From: CAZQSS01 sp964596405
GTDB taxonomy: Bacteria; Patescibacteriota; Patescibacteriia; Magasanikbacterales; UBA10003
Assembly (NCBI GenBank): GCA_964596405.1
Contig: CAZQSS010000021.1
Span: 1 to 14,314, forward strand
Direction: 5' to 3'
Length of the DNA: 14,314 nt
Shown here: positions 1-6,580 of the stretch, one piece after another
Layout: each line of letters begins with the position of its first letter
Numbering within the stretch: position 1 is the first letter of the stretch
Notes under the pieces: generated by a model
What the model was told of the DNA's origin: nothing
Seen by the model: only the letters and a program-made list of their open reading frames with translations
Database searches by the model: none
Made by a program: the position numbers and the translations under genes

Positions 1-69
1 TGGTTAAACCCGTATTTTACCATTTAGGTGGTGCTTCTAGTTTAGAATGTACCTTAATCCTAGCCCCTC

Positions 70-98
70 TTGACAAATTAGTCAAAGTGTGCTATAAT
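70..98 (+). promoter_or_regulatory. Sigma70-type promoter for the gene at 165
   Basis: A perfect -35 TTGACA (70-75) and a perfect -10 TATAAT (93-98) are separated by exactly 17 bp, with an extended -10 TG at 90-91. Transcription should start near 105, giving a leader of about 60 nt that ends in a strong ribosome binding site. This is one of the strongest promoters in the window. Confidence 0.9.
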
Positions 99-164
99 AT
101 GGTGTCAGTTGATTTTGTGTTCATTTTAACTTAAAAAATCGTCAATTCCCATTAAGGAGGGATT

Positions 165-848
165 ATGAAACACCGGAAGAGGAGAGACCGGCCGCATCCT
201 GAGAAGCGGGAAGCAGTTTCGGCAACGCCCATGGCGCCAGTCAAGACCGCTGTGCCAGGTTGGGAAGTCGGGCAGATGGAAACCACTCTGGTTCGGTCCG
301 GCTCAATAATCTGTGTCATTGATTCGGATGGAGAGGGCGCGGAAATGCTGCTCTCGCCGACCACGAACGTCATTGTGCAGCGTCGGTCAACCGGCCAGAT
401 GGACATCATGTTTGGCCCGGGTGTTTTCGACCATCACCAGCGGAGAGATGTACTCAAGACTCTGCGTATTCGAGAGAGGGAAAGAATCCAAAAGAAAGTT
501 GCCCACCGTTACAACTGGAAGGAGTTGAGTACCATTGGCATTCTGGATGGCTGGCACTACAATGACACTCGGGAGATCATTTCAAACCGCAACCCGGTGA
601 CACAGCTGACCGTTGATGAAGTCGTTGGCATTATCAAGTTGGCGCTTAGTCCTCGTTTCGACCTTGAGCGATCCAAGTGGTGCCAGCAGGGTGTTTGTCA
701 CAACCGCGAGTGGGATCAGTGCCCGCTCTACCGATTCGGTTTCGCTCGCTGTGTGGCTGTTCGTCAGGCCATGGAAGTTTCGGTCCGGCTACCGGCGTTA
801 CCCGAAGCCGAAGAAGCGGTTGAAGGAATTTTTTTGAAGAGTGAGTAA
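165..848 (+). CDS. Hypothetical protein, 227 aa, strong SD, Cys-rich C-terminal part
   Basis: I do not recognise this protein. The start is fixed by AAGGAGGG at 154-161, three bases before the ATG. Residues 1-18 are very basic (MKHRKRRDRPHPEKR). The centre has a DSDGEG stretch (residues 53-58) and FDHH (88-91). Near the C-terminus, Cys173, Cys178, Cys186 and Cys196 are spaced in a way that could bind zinc, though this is only a guess. I see no signal peptide or membrane segment. The gene has its own consensus promoter and a terminator right after it, so it is a one-gene transcript. Codons favour C and G at third positions (GTC, CTC, GCC, CGG) more than trmH next door. The strong signals suggest high expression. 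It may be a lineage-specific conserved protein or a horizontally acquired one. Confidence 0.85.
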   Translation: MKHRKRRDRPHPEKREAVSATPMAPVKTAVPGWEVGQMETTLVRSGSIICVIDSDGEGAEMLLSPTTNVIVQRRSTGQMDIMFGPGVFDHHQRRDVLKTLRIRERERIQKKVAHRYNWKELSTIGILDGWHYNDTREIISNRNPVTQLTVDEVVGIIKLALSPRFDLERSKWCQQGVCHNREWDQCPLYRFGFARCVAVRQAMEVSVRLPALPEAEEAVEGIFLKSE

Positions 849-859
849 CAACCAACCCC

Positions 860-893
860 AAAGGGGCGTTCCAAACGAACGCCCCTTTATTAT
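860..893 (+). terminator. Intrinsic terminator of the 165-848 gene
   Basis: A perfect 12-bp stem, 860-871 with 877-888, encloses the 5-nt loop CAAAC and is followed by the AT-rich stretch ATTATAAATAAA. The T-run is imperfect but the stem is very stable. It lies inside the upstream GTG-initiated extension of the trmH frame, which argues against that extension being translated. Confidence 0.8.
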
Positions 894-924
894 AAATAAA
901 AGATATGATAAGCTGTCGTTAGTT

Positions 925-1509
925 ATGTCCACTGAACAACGTTTAGCTAAATTAAAAAAAGCGGCTGAAGCGCGCCAGAAAGATTTGGCCGTCGTTTTGG
1001 AAGATATTCACGACCCGCATAACGCGGCCGCGGTTTTTAGAACCTGCGACGCTTTGGGTATTCAGAATGTTTATTTGATTTTTGAGGAGGAGAAATCATT
1101 CAATCCGCGTCGGGTGGGCAAAGTCAGTTCATCTTCGGCCAACAAATGGCTGGATTTTTATGTTTATCATTCGACAAAAGAGTGTCTGCGGGAACTAAAA
1201 AAAGCCGGATACCGGATTTTTGCCACCGCCTTGGCGCCGGGCGCTCGGTCAATTTTTAAAACTAATTTTAAAAATCAGAAAGTCGCCTTGCTTTTGGGTA
1301 ATGAGCATCGCGGGCTTTCCGCCCGGGCTTTGGAACTGGCGGATAAAAAAGTCATCTTGCCCATGCGGGGCCTGGTGCAGAGTTTGAATCTTTCGGTGAC
1401 CGCCGCGATTTTTTTATACGAAGTCGTTCGCCAAAGGCAGAATCAACCCGGTTGTTTTTTATCCAAAAAAGAAAGTCAGAAATTGTTAAAGAGTTTTAGT
1501 CAGCGTTAG
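925..1509 (+). CDS. trmH: tRNA (guanosine-2'-O)-methyltransferase, SpoU/TrmH family
   Basis: This SPOUT-fold enzyme transfers a methyl group from S-adenosylmethionine to a ribose 2'-OH in RNA, most likely tRNA guanosine 18. All three SpoU motifs are visible: IHDPHNAAAVFRTCDALGI (motif 1, with its Asn and Arg), ALLLGNEHRGLS (motif 2), and LPMRGLVQSLNLSVTAAIF (motif 3, which forms the SAM-binding knot). The tail VVRQRQ resembles E. coli TrmH rather than TrmL or RlmB. The reading frame is open from a GTG at 841, but that stretch contains the upstream terminator hairpin, so I start at ATG 925, giving 194 aa. There is no SD. A possible -10 TATGAT at 904-909 would leave a leader of roughly 10 nt, but I see no matching -35. 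Which RNA it modifies cannot be settled from sequence alone. Confidence 0.9.
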   Translation: MSTEQRLAKLKKAAEARQKDLAVVLEDIHDPHNAAAVFRTCDALGIQNVYLIFEEEKSFNPRRVGKVSSSSANKWLDFYVYHSTKECLRELKKAGYRIFATALAPGARSIFKTNFKNQKVALLLGNEHRGLSARALELADKKVILPMRGLVQSLNLSVTAAIFLYEVVRQRQNQPGCFLSKKESQKLLKSFSQR

Positions 1510-1521
1510 ATGTGAATAAAT

Positions 1522-1555
1522 AAACCCCTTCCGACGTGATGTCGGGAGGGGTTTT
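1522..1555. terminator. Bidirectional terminator between trmH and the convergent gene
   Basis: A 14-bp stem (1522-1535 with 1541-1554, one G-T pair) has the loop GTGAT. It is flanked by A's on the left and TTTT on the right, so it can terminate trmH from the left and the 1567-1959 gene from the right. The upper stem CCGAC/GTCGG is the same core as the hairpins found upstream of metK. Confidence 0.85.
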
Positions 1556-1566
1556 GCGTTGGACGG

Positions 1567-1959
1567 TTACGAGTTGCCGGGCAGGTGCTTGTCGGCCAGG
1601 TCGGCCATGTGTCGGATCTCTTCCTGCTTCTCGGCCTCTTTTTTCTCGACCATGTTGATGATCGGGGCGTTCTGGGGGTCGGCCACGAAGACCTTGATGG
1701 CCTCTTCGGTTCCGGGCTGCTTTGCGGGCAGGTTCTTCTTGAGGTAGCTGTAACTGATGGCCTTCAGGTTCATTTCGTCGTGGCAGAGCATGAGCTCGCA
1801 GAGGAAGGCCTCGGCCGCGATGTCGCCGCTCACGGCCATCACGCCCACTTCATTGGCCAGCAGGCAGGCCGGGTAGCCGGTGCCGCAGTTGTGGCAACCG
1901 TCTTGCGTCCGCAGTTCTTTCATGATCACTTCCAGGGTCAGGTCGGTTTTGCGGTTCAT
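1567..1959 (-). CDS. Hypothetical protein, 130 aa, Cys-rich N-terminal half
   Basis: I do not recognise the family. The start at 1959 is supported by an SD, AAGGAGA (forward 1965-1971), five bases away; a second Met at residue 13 lacks such a signal. Cys22, Cys25 and Cys32 (CHNCGTGYPAC), Cys54 and Cys59-His60 could bind a metal. The C-terminal third (EKKEAEKQEEIRHMADLADK) is a charged, probably helical tail. There is no signal peptide or membrane span. It is a single-gene unit with its own promoter, divergent from typA, and it shares a terminator with trmH. Third-position C/G use is much higher than in typA or trmH (GCC, CTC, ATC, GTG). The clean reading frame, SD, promoter and terminator all agree that it is real, although an ORF also exists on the opposite strand. 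Confidence 0.82.
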   Translation of the reverse strand: MNRKTDLTLEVIMKELRTQDGCHNCGTGYPACLLANEVGVMAVSGDIAAEAFLCELMLCHDEMNLKAISYSYLKKNLPAKQPGTEEAIKVFVADPQNAPIINMVEKKEAEKQEEIRHMADLADKHLPGNS

Positions 1960-2005
1960 TTTTGTCTCCTTTGCCAGTTGTTTGGGAACAGGTTACATTA
2001 GACCC

Positions 2006-2034
2006 ATTCTAGCACATTTTCAGGATTTTGTTAA
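2006..2034 (-). promoter_or_regulatory. Promoter for the 1567-1959 gene (minus strand)
   Basis: Read on the minus strand: -35 TTAACA (forward 2029-2034), a 17-bp spacer, and an extended -10 TGCTAGAAT ending in TAGAAT (forward 2006-2011). It predicts a start near 1999 and a 40-nt leader with an SD. It is back-to-back with the typA promoter; the two -35 boxes are 15 bp apart. Confidence 0.8.
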
Positions 2035-2049
2035 CCCCCCACACCCCCC

Positions 2050-2078
2050 TTGACTAAAAGTTGATTTTCTGTTATAAT
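2050..2078 (+). promoter_or_regulatory. Promoter for typA
   Basis: -35 TTGACT (2050-2055), a 17-bp spacer and a perfect -10 TATAAT (2073-2078) with an extended TG at 2070-2071. The expected start near 2085 leaves only about 12 nt before the ATG at 2097, too short for an SD, and none is present. Confidence 0.88.
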
Positions 2079-2096
2079 TAAGCGTAATTTAAATTT

Positions 2097-3908
2097 ATGT
2101 CCCAGATTAGAAATGTAGCTATTATCGCGCACGTTGATCATGGTAAAACTACCCTGGTTGACGCGCTTTTGCGTCAGTCGCAAACCAAGCTCGGCAAAGA
2201 TGTTGTCGACAATATTTGTATTATGGACAGCAACGACTTGGAGCGTGAACGCGGTATCACCATCTTTTCTAAAAACGCTTCGGTGCAACTGGGCGACACT
2301 AAAATAAATATTATTGATACACCCGGGCACGCGGATTTTGGCGGCGAGGTGGAGCGCGTGTTAAAAATGGCCGATGGCTGTTTGCTTTTGGTTGACGCCA
2401 AAGAAGGCCCCATGCCCCAGACTCGTTTTGTTTTGAAAAAAGCTTTGCAGATGAAACTTAAAGTCGTGGTGGTGGTCAATAAAATTGACAAGACGGAGGC
2501 GCGTATCCCGTATGTTTTAGATAAAACCTTAGAGTTGTTTTTGGATCTAGGCGCCGATGATGAAGCGGCTGATTTTCCGGTTGTCTACACTGCCGCCAAA
2601 CTGGGCAAAGCCGGTTTTGAACCGGAACTGGAAAAGATGACGGACATCACGCCGGTCTTTGACGCGATTTTAAAATATATTCCGGCCCCGGGCGGTGACG
2701 CGGCCAAGCCTCTGCAAATGATTGTGACGACGATTACGGCGGATAATTTTAAAGGCCGGATTGCTACCGGCCGGGTGGTTAACGGTAAAATCAAAAGCGG
2801 CGGCGAAGTAATGCACATCAATCGTCAGGGTGAAATGAAAAAATATCGTTTGGTATCTTTAATGACTTTTAAAGGCTTGGAGAGAATAGAAGCTGAATCG
2901 GCCGAGGCGGGCGACATTGTCGCTATCTCCGGTATTCCCGATATTACGATCGGCGAAACGATTGCCGATGTGGAAAATCCAATGGCCTTGCCGCTTTTAG
3001 CCATTGAAGAGCCGACAGTCAAAATGACTTTCAGCGTTAATAATTCTCCGTTTGCCGGTAAAGAAGGCCAGTACAGCACTTCGCGCCAAGTGCAGGAGCG
3101 GTTGCTCAAAGAATTAGAAACCGATATGGCTTTGCGCGTGGACATTCAGCCGACCGGCGAGTGGATTGTTTCGGGCCGCGGCGAATTGCATTTGGCGATT
3201 TTGATTGAACGCATGCGCCGCGAAGGTTATGAATTTCAGGTTTCTCGGCCTCAGGTGATTGTCAAAGAAGTGGACGGCCAAAAACTGGTGCCGTTTGAAC
3301 GGGTTTATGTTGAAGTGCCCGAAGTCCATTCCGGTTCGGTTATCCAAAAGTTGGGCAGCCGCCACGGCGAAATCAAAGATATGAAAACCGAGGGGGGCAT
3401 TATGTCCATGGAATTTATTATTCCGACCCGGGGGCTTTTTGGTTATCGCACGGAATTTTTAACCGATACCCGCGGCTTGGGTTTGATCAATACGATTTTC
3501 GACAGCTTTCAACCCGACCCGGGCAACTGGCGCGAACGCGAACAAGGCTCACTGGTCGCTCACGAAACCGGCGTCTCGGTTCTTTATGGTATGTTACCGG
3601 CGCAAGAGAGGGGTACGCTTTTTATTGTGCCGGCCACGCCCGTCTATAAAGGCCAGGTGGTGGGGCAGAACGCCCGCACCGGCGATATTCGCGTTAATGT
3701 CTGTAAAATCAAACAACTTTCCAATATGCGTTCCAAAGGCGACGGTTCGGCCGAACATTTTAACGCGCCCAAGATTATGAATTTGGAAGATTCATTGGAA
3801 TATATCGGCGATGACGAACTGGTGGAAGTCACGCCCAAAAATATCCGCATCCGTAAAAAAATCTTGGATGAAATGGATGAAAAACGCAAAGCGTTGGGGT
3901 TGCTTTAA
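2097..3908 (+). CDS. typA: Ribosome-associated GTPase TypA/BipA
   Basis: TypA is a translational GTPase related to EF-G and LepA that binds the 70S ribosome and supports ribosome assembly and growth under stress. The G-domain motifs are intact: G1 AHVDHGKT (residues 11-18), G2 GITI (53-56), G3 DTPGH (74-78) and G4 NKID (128-131). An EF-Tu-like domain II, an EF-G-like domain and the BipA-specific C-terminal domain follow (for example TRGLFGYRTEFLTDTRGLG). At 603 aa it is the usual length. The start is the first Met, about 12 nt from the predicted transcription start and without an SD, so initiation is nearly leaderless. Codons are T/A-ending like other core genes here. No strong terminator follows directly; the nearest candidate is the hairpin at 4052-4080. 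Confidence 0.97.
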   Translation: MSQIRNVAIIAHVDHGKTTLVDALLRQSQTKLGKDVVDNICIMDSNDLERERGITIFSKNASVQLGDTKINIIDTPGHADFGGEVERVLKMADGCLLLVDAKEGPMPQTRFVLKKALQMKLKVVVVVNKIDKTEARIPYVLDKTLELFLDLGADDEAADFPVVYTAAKLGKAGFEPELEKMTDITPVFDAILKYIPAPGGDAAKPLQMIVTTITADNFKGRIATGRVVNGKIKSGGEVMHINRQGEMKKYRLVSLMTFKGLERIEAESAEAGDIVAISGIPDITIGETIADVENPMALPLLAIEEPTVKMTFSVNNSPFAGKEGQYSTSRQVQERLLKELETDMALRVDIQPTGEWIVSGRGELHLAILIERMRREGYEFQVSRPQVIVKEVDGQKLVPFERVYVEVPEVHSGSVIQKLGSRHGEIKDMKTEGGIMSMEFIIPTRGLFGYRTEFLTDTRGLGLINTIFDSFQPDPGNWREREQGSLVAHETGVSVLYGMLPAQERGTLFIVPATPVYKGQVVGQNARTGDIRVNVCKIKQLSNMRSKGDGSAEHFNAPKIMNLEDSLEYIGDDELVEVTPKNIRIRKKILDEMDEKRKALGLL

Positions 3909-3927
3909 ACTGTTCTTTAAAAATAAG

Positions 3928-4063
3928 TTTCCGGCTTTCTTTTGGCGGTTTTCCTCCCCTTAGAAAGGGGAGGCTAGGTGGGGTTGATTGGCTCAAGAGT
4001 CAACCTCCCCTCGCCCCTCCTTTCCAAGGAGGGGAAAGAGGACAATCAAAAGAAGGCCGGAAA
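3928..4063. repeat. Composite palindromic intergenic element (three hairpins inside an inverted repeat)
   Basis: Outer arms 3928-3943 and 4048-4063 are complementary over 16 bp with one G-U position. Between them lie hairpin 1 (3953-3960 with 3966-3973, CCTCCCCT/AGGGGAGG), a looser middle dyad (about 3974-3986 with 4000-4011) and hairpin 3 (4014-4022 with 4026-4034, CCCCTCCTT/AAGGAGGGG). From memory, CCTCCCC/GGGGAGG multi-hairpin units of this look are common intergenic repeats in many bacterial genomes; copy number in this genome cannot be seen from one window. It lies between typA and the SD-led gene at 4130. Confidence 0.75.
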
Positions 4064-4080
4064 ACTCCGGTCTTTCTTCT
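4052..4080 (+). terminator. Possible terminator downstream of typA
   Basis: The CCGGA-AAAC-TCCGG hairpin (4057-4070) extends outward by several further pairs and is followed by the pyrimidine-rich TCTTTCTTCT. Its left arm is also the right arm of the outer inverted repeat (4048-4063), so the two foldings exclude each other. Confidence 0.5.
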
Positions 4081-4129
4081 GGCCCCTTTGGTCAGAAGTA
4101 TTGCCTCCCCAGGCAAAAGGAGACGGGTC

Positions 4130-4897
4130 ATGCGAGAACCGAAAGCGTCGGTGCCGTCCTTGGTAGATTTCCTTTCATCCTTGTCGTATGCTCAGCAGGT
4201 GGCACTGACTGACAATCGGCGCCGAGAGAGGATTGTTAATTTGCTTGATGCTTTGATTGGCGAAGAGGCCGCCAACACCTTCTTCACCATCGTCAACGAT
4301 CCGGACGTGCCGGCCCGGTTGGCCGAGACAGGCGCCAACTGGCGCAAGCTCGCCTCGGACATCGGCCATGACGGTCCGGTCGCCTGGTCGGTCAAGCACG
4401 GCTTCACTCTTAAGAAGCACGCGCCGGAAGCCGGCCCCTGCTACGAGAAGTGGGCCTATCTGCAGAACTGGAATCTCAAAAACGACGAACCGACCGCTGA
4501 CTCTCTGGTCTTCTTCATTCCCCGCATCGTGGGGACGACATGGAAGTATGCTCAGGAACAGGTAGGGATACTCGCCGATCTACGGAAACAATACCAACTG
4601 CCGGAGAATCACCTCACCTCGTTCGGTTCGGCCGCTCTCCTCGCCGGTCTTATCCTGGCCAACTTTAAGCACAAAGGCGAACGTGCTCCACTCAACCGTT
4701 GCTGGGTGCACACCGATACCCTCGACGAGGGCGGTAATCGGCTTAATCTCGGTCACTTTAACGAGGCCGGACTGGGCTGTGGCGACATTCGGTTCTGGGT
4801 TAACTACCGCTTCGGCGGCTCCATCGGTGTCTTCCCGCTTGGAATAGAGCCTGTTGGTCGTGAGTACAGCTCTGTTGTGGCGGGCGATTACGAATAA
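4130..4897 (+). CDS. Hypothetical protein, 255 aa, SD-led
   Basis: I do not recognise this protein. The frame is open further upstream, but the ATG at 4130 is chosen because AAGGAG (4117-4122) sits seven bases before it; an in-frame ATG at 4088 has no such signal and lies in the hairpin region. A small hairpin TTGCCT/AGGCAA (4101-4106 with 4111-4116) directly precedes the SD. The N-terminal ~70 residues look helical (LVDFLSSLSYAQQVALTDNR, then a NLLDALIGEEAANTFF stretch). The C-terminal half is Gly- and aromatic-rich (for example IRFWVNYRFGGSIGVFP). No signal peptide or clear membrane span is seen. Codon use is C/G-ending (GCC, CTC, GTC, AAC), like the other orphan SD-led genes and unlike typA and metK on either side. 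A terminator follows directly. I found no convincing promoter. Confidence 0.8.
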   Translation: MREPKASVPSLVDFLSSLSYAQQVALTDNRRRERIVNLLDALIGEEAANTFFTIVNDPDVPARLAETGANWRKLASDIGHDGPVAWSVKHGFTLKKHAPEAGPCYEKWAYLQNWNLKNDEPTADSLVFFIPRIVGTTWKYAQEQVGILADLRKQYQLPENHLTSFGSAALLAGLILANFKHKGERAPLNRCWVHTDTLDEGGNRLNLGHFNEAGLGCGDIRFWVNYRFGGSIGVFPLGIEPVGREYSSVVAGDYE

Positions 4898-4911
4898 GTA
4901 TTGAACATCAG

Positions 4912-4943
4912 GACCTCGTGCAGAACAACACGGGGTCTTTTTT
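4912..4943 (+). terminator. Intrinsic terminator of the 4130-4897 gene
   Basis: A 9-bp stem GACCTCGTG (4912-4920) with CACGGGGTC (4929-4937), one G-U pair and an 8-nt loop, followed directly by T6 (4938-4943). Confidence 0.9.
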
Positions 4944-5006
4944 GTTTCTAAAAAAATCTATTCTAATGTTCTCAAGAATTTGAGAATAGTTTTCCACAGT
5001 TTGAAT

Positions 5007-5035
5007 TTGACTTTTTTTATTGAGTGTTATAAAGT
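5007..5035 (+). promoter_or_regulatory. Promoter for the metK leader transcript
   Basis: -35 TTGACT (5007-5012), 17-bp spacer and -10 TAAAGT (5030-5035); the overlapping TATAAA at 5028-5033 is an alternative -10. The expected start near 5042 gives a leader of about 410 nt before metK, covering the riboswitch and the repeat element. Confidence 0.6.
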
Positions 5036-5042
5036 ATAAATA

Positions 5043-5100
5043 TCCCGACGCAAGGTCGGGATCCCGACTTCCTTATTTTTAAGAAAATGGTGCGTCGGGA
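5043..5100. repeat. Interleaved TCCCGAC/GTCGGGA palindromes at the start of the metK leader
   Basis: TCCCGAC occurs at 5043-5049 and 5062-5068, and its complement GTCGGGA at 5055-5061 and 5094-5100. They form one tight hairpin (5043-5061) and one wider one (5062-5100). A third pair lies inside the riboswitch at 5130-5148. The core CCGAC/GTCGG also forms the top of the trmH terminator. Confidence 0.75.
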
Positions 5101-5110
5101 CAATTCAAAA

Positions 5111-5318
5111 TTATCAAGAGTGCAGCGAGTCCCGACATAAAGTCGGGGCAGGGGACCTAGCCCCGAAACCTGCCGACAACCTATCTTTCTCTGTTGAAAG
5201 ATAAGGTGCCAAATCTAGCCCCAATTTGGGGAAAGATAAACCCGCCACACTTTTGAAAAAAGTGCGCGGGTAAAGGTCGAATGCAATCTTTCTCTAAACT
5301 GGTGGAGAAAGATTTTTT
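5111..5318 (+). promoter_or_regulatory. SAM-family riboswitch (SAM-I / SAM-I/IV-like) with terminator, controlling metK
   Basis: The aptamer runs from TTATCAAGAG (5111-5120) to GAAAGATAA (5231-5239). Conserved SAM-I blocks are present: TTATC with GATAA (P1), AAGAG, GCAG...CTGC (P2), GGGG-ACCTAG-CCCC (5151-5164), CGACAACC (5174-5181), an 8-bp P3 (5182-5189 with 5196-5203), GGTGCCAAATC (5205-5215) and P4 CCCC/GGGG (5219-5231). Loop CTAG (5157-5160) could pair with CTAG (5215-5218) as the pseudoknot. A stable hairpin (5241-5270) follows, then a terminator: 5285-5294 with 5305-5314 plus a T-run. The P1 3' strand (5229-5237) can instead pair with the terminator 5' arm (5286-5294), so SAM should stabilise P1, free the terminator and switch metK off. 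This matches known SAM-I logic; the placement upstream of metK fits feedback by the enzyme's product. P1 is only about 5 bp and P2 carries an extra hairpin. Confidence 0.85.
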
Positions 5319-5323
5319 GTTTT

Positions 5324-5394
5324 TTGTCATCCCGAGCCGAGTCGAGGGATCTTTCGACTCCTCCGCCCGTGAGTGGAGTCGCTCAAGATGACAA
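5324..5394. repeat. TGTCATCCCGAG-type palindromic repeat between riboswitch and metK
   Basis: Arms TTGTCATCCCGAGC (5324-5337) and its near-complement (5381-5394, two mismatches) enclose a second dyad CGACTCC/GGAGTCG (5355-5361 with 5375-5381). Elements with TGTCAT...CTCAAGATGACA ends are, from memory, widespread intergenic repeats in many bacterial genomes. A minus-strand reading frame across it (5181-5405) gives the typical spurious SRAEESKDPST peptide and is not a gene. It lies in the transcribed leader after the terminator. Confidence 0.75.
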
Positions 5395-5452
5395 TGACAA
5401 ATCATTTTATCCCCGCCAAATAATAATTTTATTAAACTAATAAAACAAATCT

Positions 5453-6508
5453 ATGTTCTACAATCATAAAAATTACACAGTGGAATCGGTGACCTCGGGG
5501 CACCCGGATAAAATTTGTGATCAGGTTTCGGACGCTATCTTGGACGAATGTTTGCGGCAGGATCCCATGAGCCGCGTGGCCATGGAGAGTTTTGGCGGGC
5601 ACGGCGTCCTGACGCTCGGCGGCGAGCTGACCACCAATGCCAAAGTTGATTTTGTTGAATTGGCAAAAAAAGTTTATCGCGATATCGGCCACGATTTGGA
5701 TCTGATTGTAAATACGCACATTGTCCAGCAGTCGCCGGATATCGCGCAGGGCGTGGATACGGGTGGGGCGGGTGATCAGGGAATTATGTATGGCTATGCC
5801 ACCGATGAAACGCCGGAATTGATGCCCTGGGCCGTGGTTAAGGCGCACGAATTAGCCGCCGGGCTGGAAAACTTGCGCCGTCATGACCCGGCGATGCGCT
5901 GGATTAAACCCGATGGCAAAACCCAAGTGACCATTGCCGACGGCAAACTGCAGGCGGTGTTGGTCAGTACCCAGCACGAGGCCAATATTAGTCATGATGA
6001 AATCAAGCGCCAGTTGACGGAAAAATTGATCAAGCCGATTATTGGTAATCTAGATGGGGTAGAAATTTTAATCAATCCCACCGGCCGATTTGTGCAGGGC
6101 GGGTTTGACGCGGACACCGGGCTCACCGGCCGCAAAATTATGGTGGATACTTACGGCGGCTTGATTCCGCACGGCGGCGGCGCTTTTTCGGGCAAGGATG
6201 CCACTAAGGTAGACCGGTCGGCGGCGTATATGTGCCGCTTTGTGGCCAAAAACTTGGTGGCTAACGGTTTGGCCAAAGAATGTCTGGTGTCGGTAGCTTA
6301 TGCGATTGGTCGCGCTGAACCATTAATGATCGAAGCCATCAACGAGAAAGGGGAAAGCCTGGCCGAAATCGTCAAAAAGAATTTTGATTTTCGTCCCAAA
6401 GCGATTATTAAACGATTGGGTCTGCGCCGGCCCATTTTTCAGCAGACAGCGGCTTACGGTCACTTTGGCAAGGCAAATTTACCCTGGGAAAAAGTGGAAA
6501 AAATCTAA
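5453..6508 (+). CDS. metK: S-adenosylmethionine synthetase
   Basis: This cytosolic enzyme makes SAM from methionine and ATP. Signature motifs are intact: GHPDK (residues 16-20, with the catalytic His), GGELTT (56-61), GAGDQGIMYGYA (105-116), INPTGRFV (207-214), the P-loop-like GGGAFSGKD (241-249) followed by VDRSAAY, and YGHFG near the end. At 351 aa it is about 30 residues shorter than E. coli MetK (384); the loss is in loops (notably before GAGDQG) and at the C-terminus, not in the active site. The Met at 5453 is used because family homology begins within 10 residues (YTVESVTSGHPDK). There is no SD; the 40 bases before the start are A/T-rich and probably unstructured. Control is by the upstream SAM-family riboswitch. 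A terminator follows, so the unit is monocistronic. Confidence 0.97.
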   Translation: MFYNHKNYTVESVTSGHPDKICDQVSDAILDECLRQDPMSRVAMESFGGHGVLTLGGELTTNAKVDFVELAKKVYRDIGHDLDLIVNTHIVQQSPDIAQGVDTGGAGDQGIMYGYATDETPELMPWAVVKAHELAAGLENLRRHDPAMRWIKPDGKTQVTIADGKLQAVLVSTQHEANISHDEIKRQLTEKLIKPIIGNLDGVEILINPTGRFVQGGFDADTGLTGRKIMVDTYGGLIPHGGGAFSGKDATKVDRSAAYMCRFVAKNLVANGLAKECLVSVAYAIGRAEPLMIEAINEKGESLAEIVKKNFDFRPKAIIKRLGLRRPIFQQTAAYGHFGKANLPWEKVEKI

Positions 6509-6511
6509 AAC

Positions 6512-6544
6512 AAAAAAAGCCCACGGGAACGCTCGAGGGCTTTT
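6512..6544 (+). terminator. Intrinsic terminator of metK
   Basis: Stem AAAAGCCC (6515-6522) with GGGCTTTT (6537-6544), with a 14-nt interior loop that can close two further CG pairs. It lies four bases after the stop codon. The T-run is short, so read-through into the next unit is possible. Confidence 0.75.
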
Positions 6545-6560
6545 AAAGACGGGAACATCA

Positions 6561-6569
6561 TGCTATAAT
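6561..6569 (+). promoter_or_regulatory. Extended -10 promoter for the cyclophilin gene
   Basis: TGCTATAAT is a perfect extended -10. The position 17 bp upstream (6541-6546, TTTTAA) is a poor -35 and overlaps the metK terminator tail. A start near 6576 would leave about 5 nt before the ATG at 6581, so the mRNA would be essentially leaderless. Confidence 0.7.
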
Positions 6570-6580
6570 ATCTTAATAAT

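Noticed and set aside
841..924. N-terminal extension of trmH from a GTG at 841
   Set aside because: It contains the terminator hairpin of the upstream gene, and homology to TrmH begins after ATG 925.
1585..2001. Plus-strand frame of 138 codons opposite the 1567-1959 gene
   Set aside because: A shadow of a C/G-ending minus-strand gene; it would cover the minus-strand SD and promoter, has no SD, and gives a low-complexity His/Val-rich product.
3586..3780. Alternative-frame ORF inside typA
   Set aside because: A shadow of typA with no start signal.
4088..4129. Earlier in-frame ATG for the 4130 gene
   Set aside because: It has no SD and lies next to hairpin sequence; ATG 4130 has AAGGAG seven bases before it.
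4989..4999. Possible DnaA box (TTTTCCACA)
   Set aside because: A single copy with one mismatch to TTATCCACA, not clustered, and no dnaA, dnaN or AT-rich unwinding region nearby.
5181..5405. Minus-strand frame upstream of metK
   Set aside because: It runs across the riboswitch and a palindromic repeat and gives the spurious peptide typical of that repeat.
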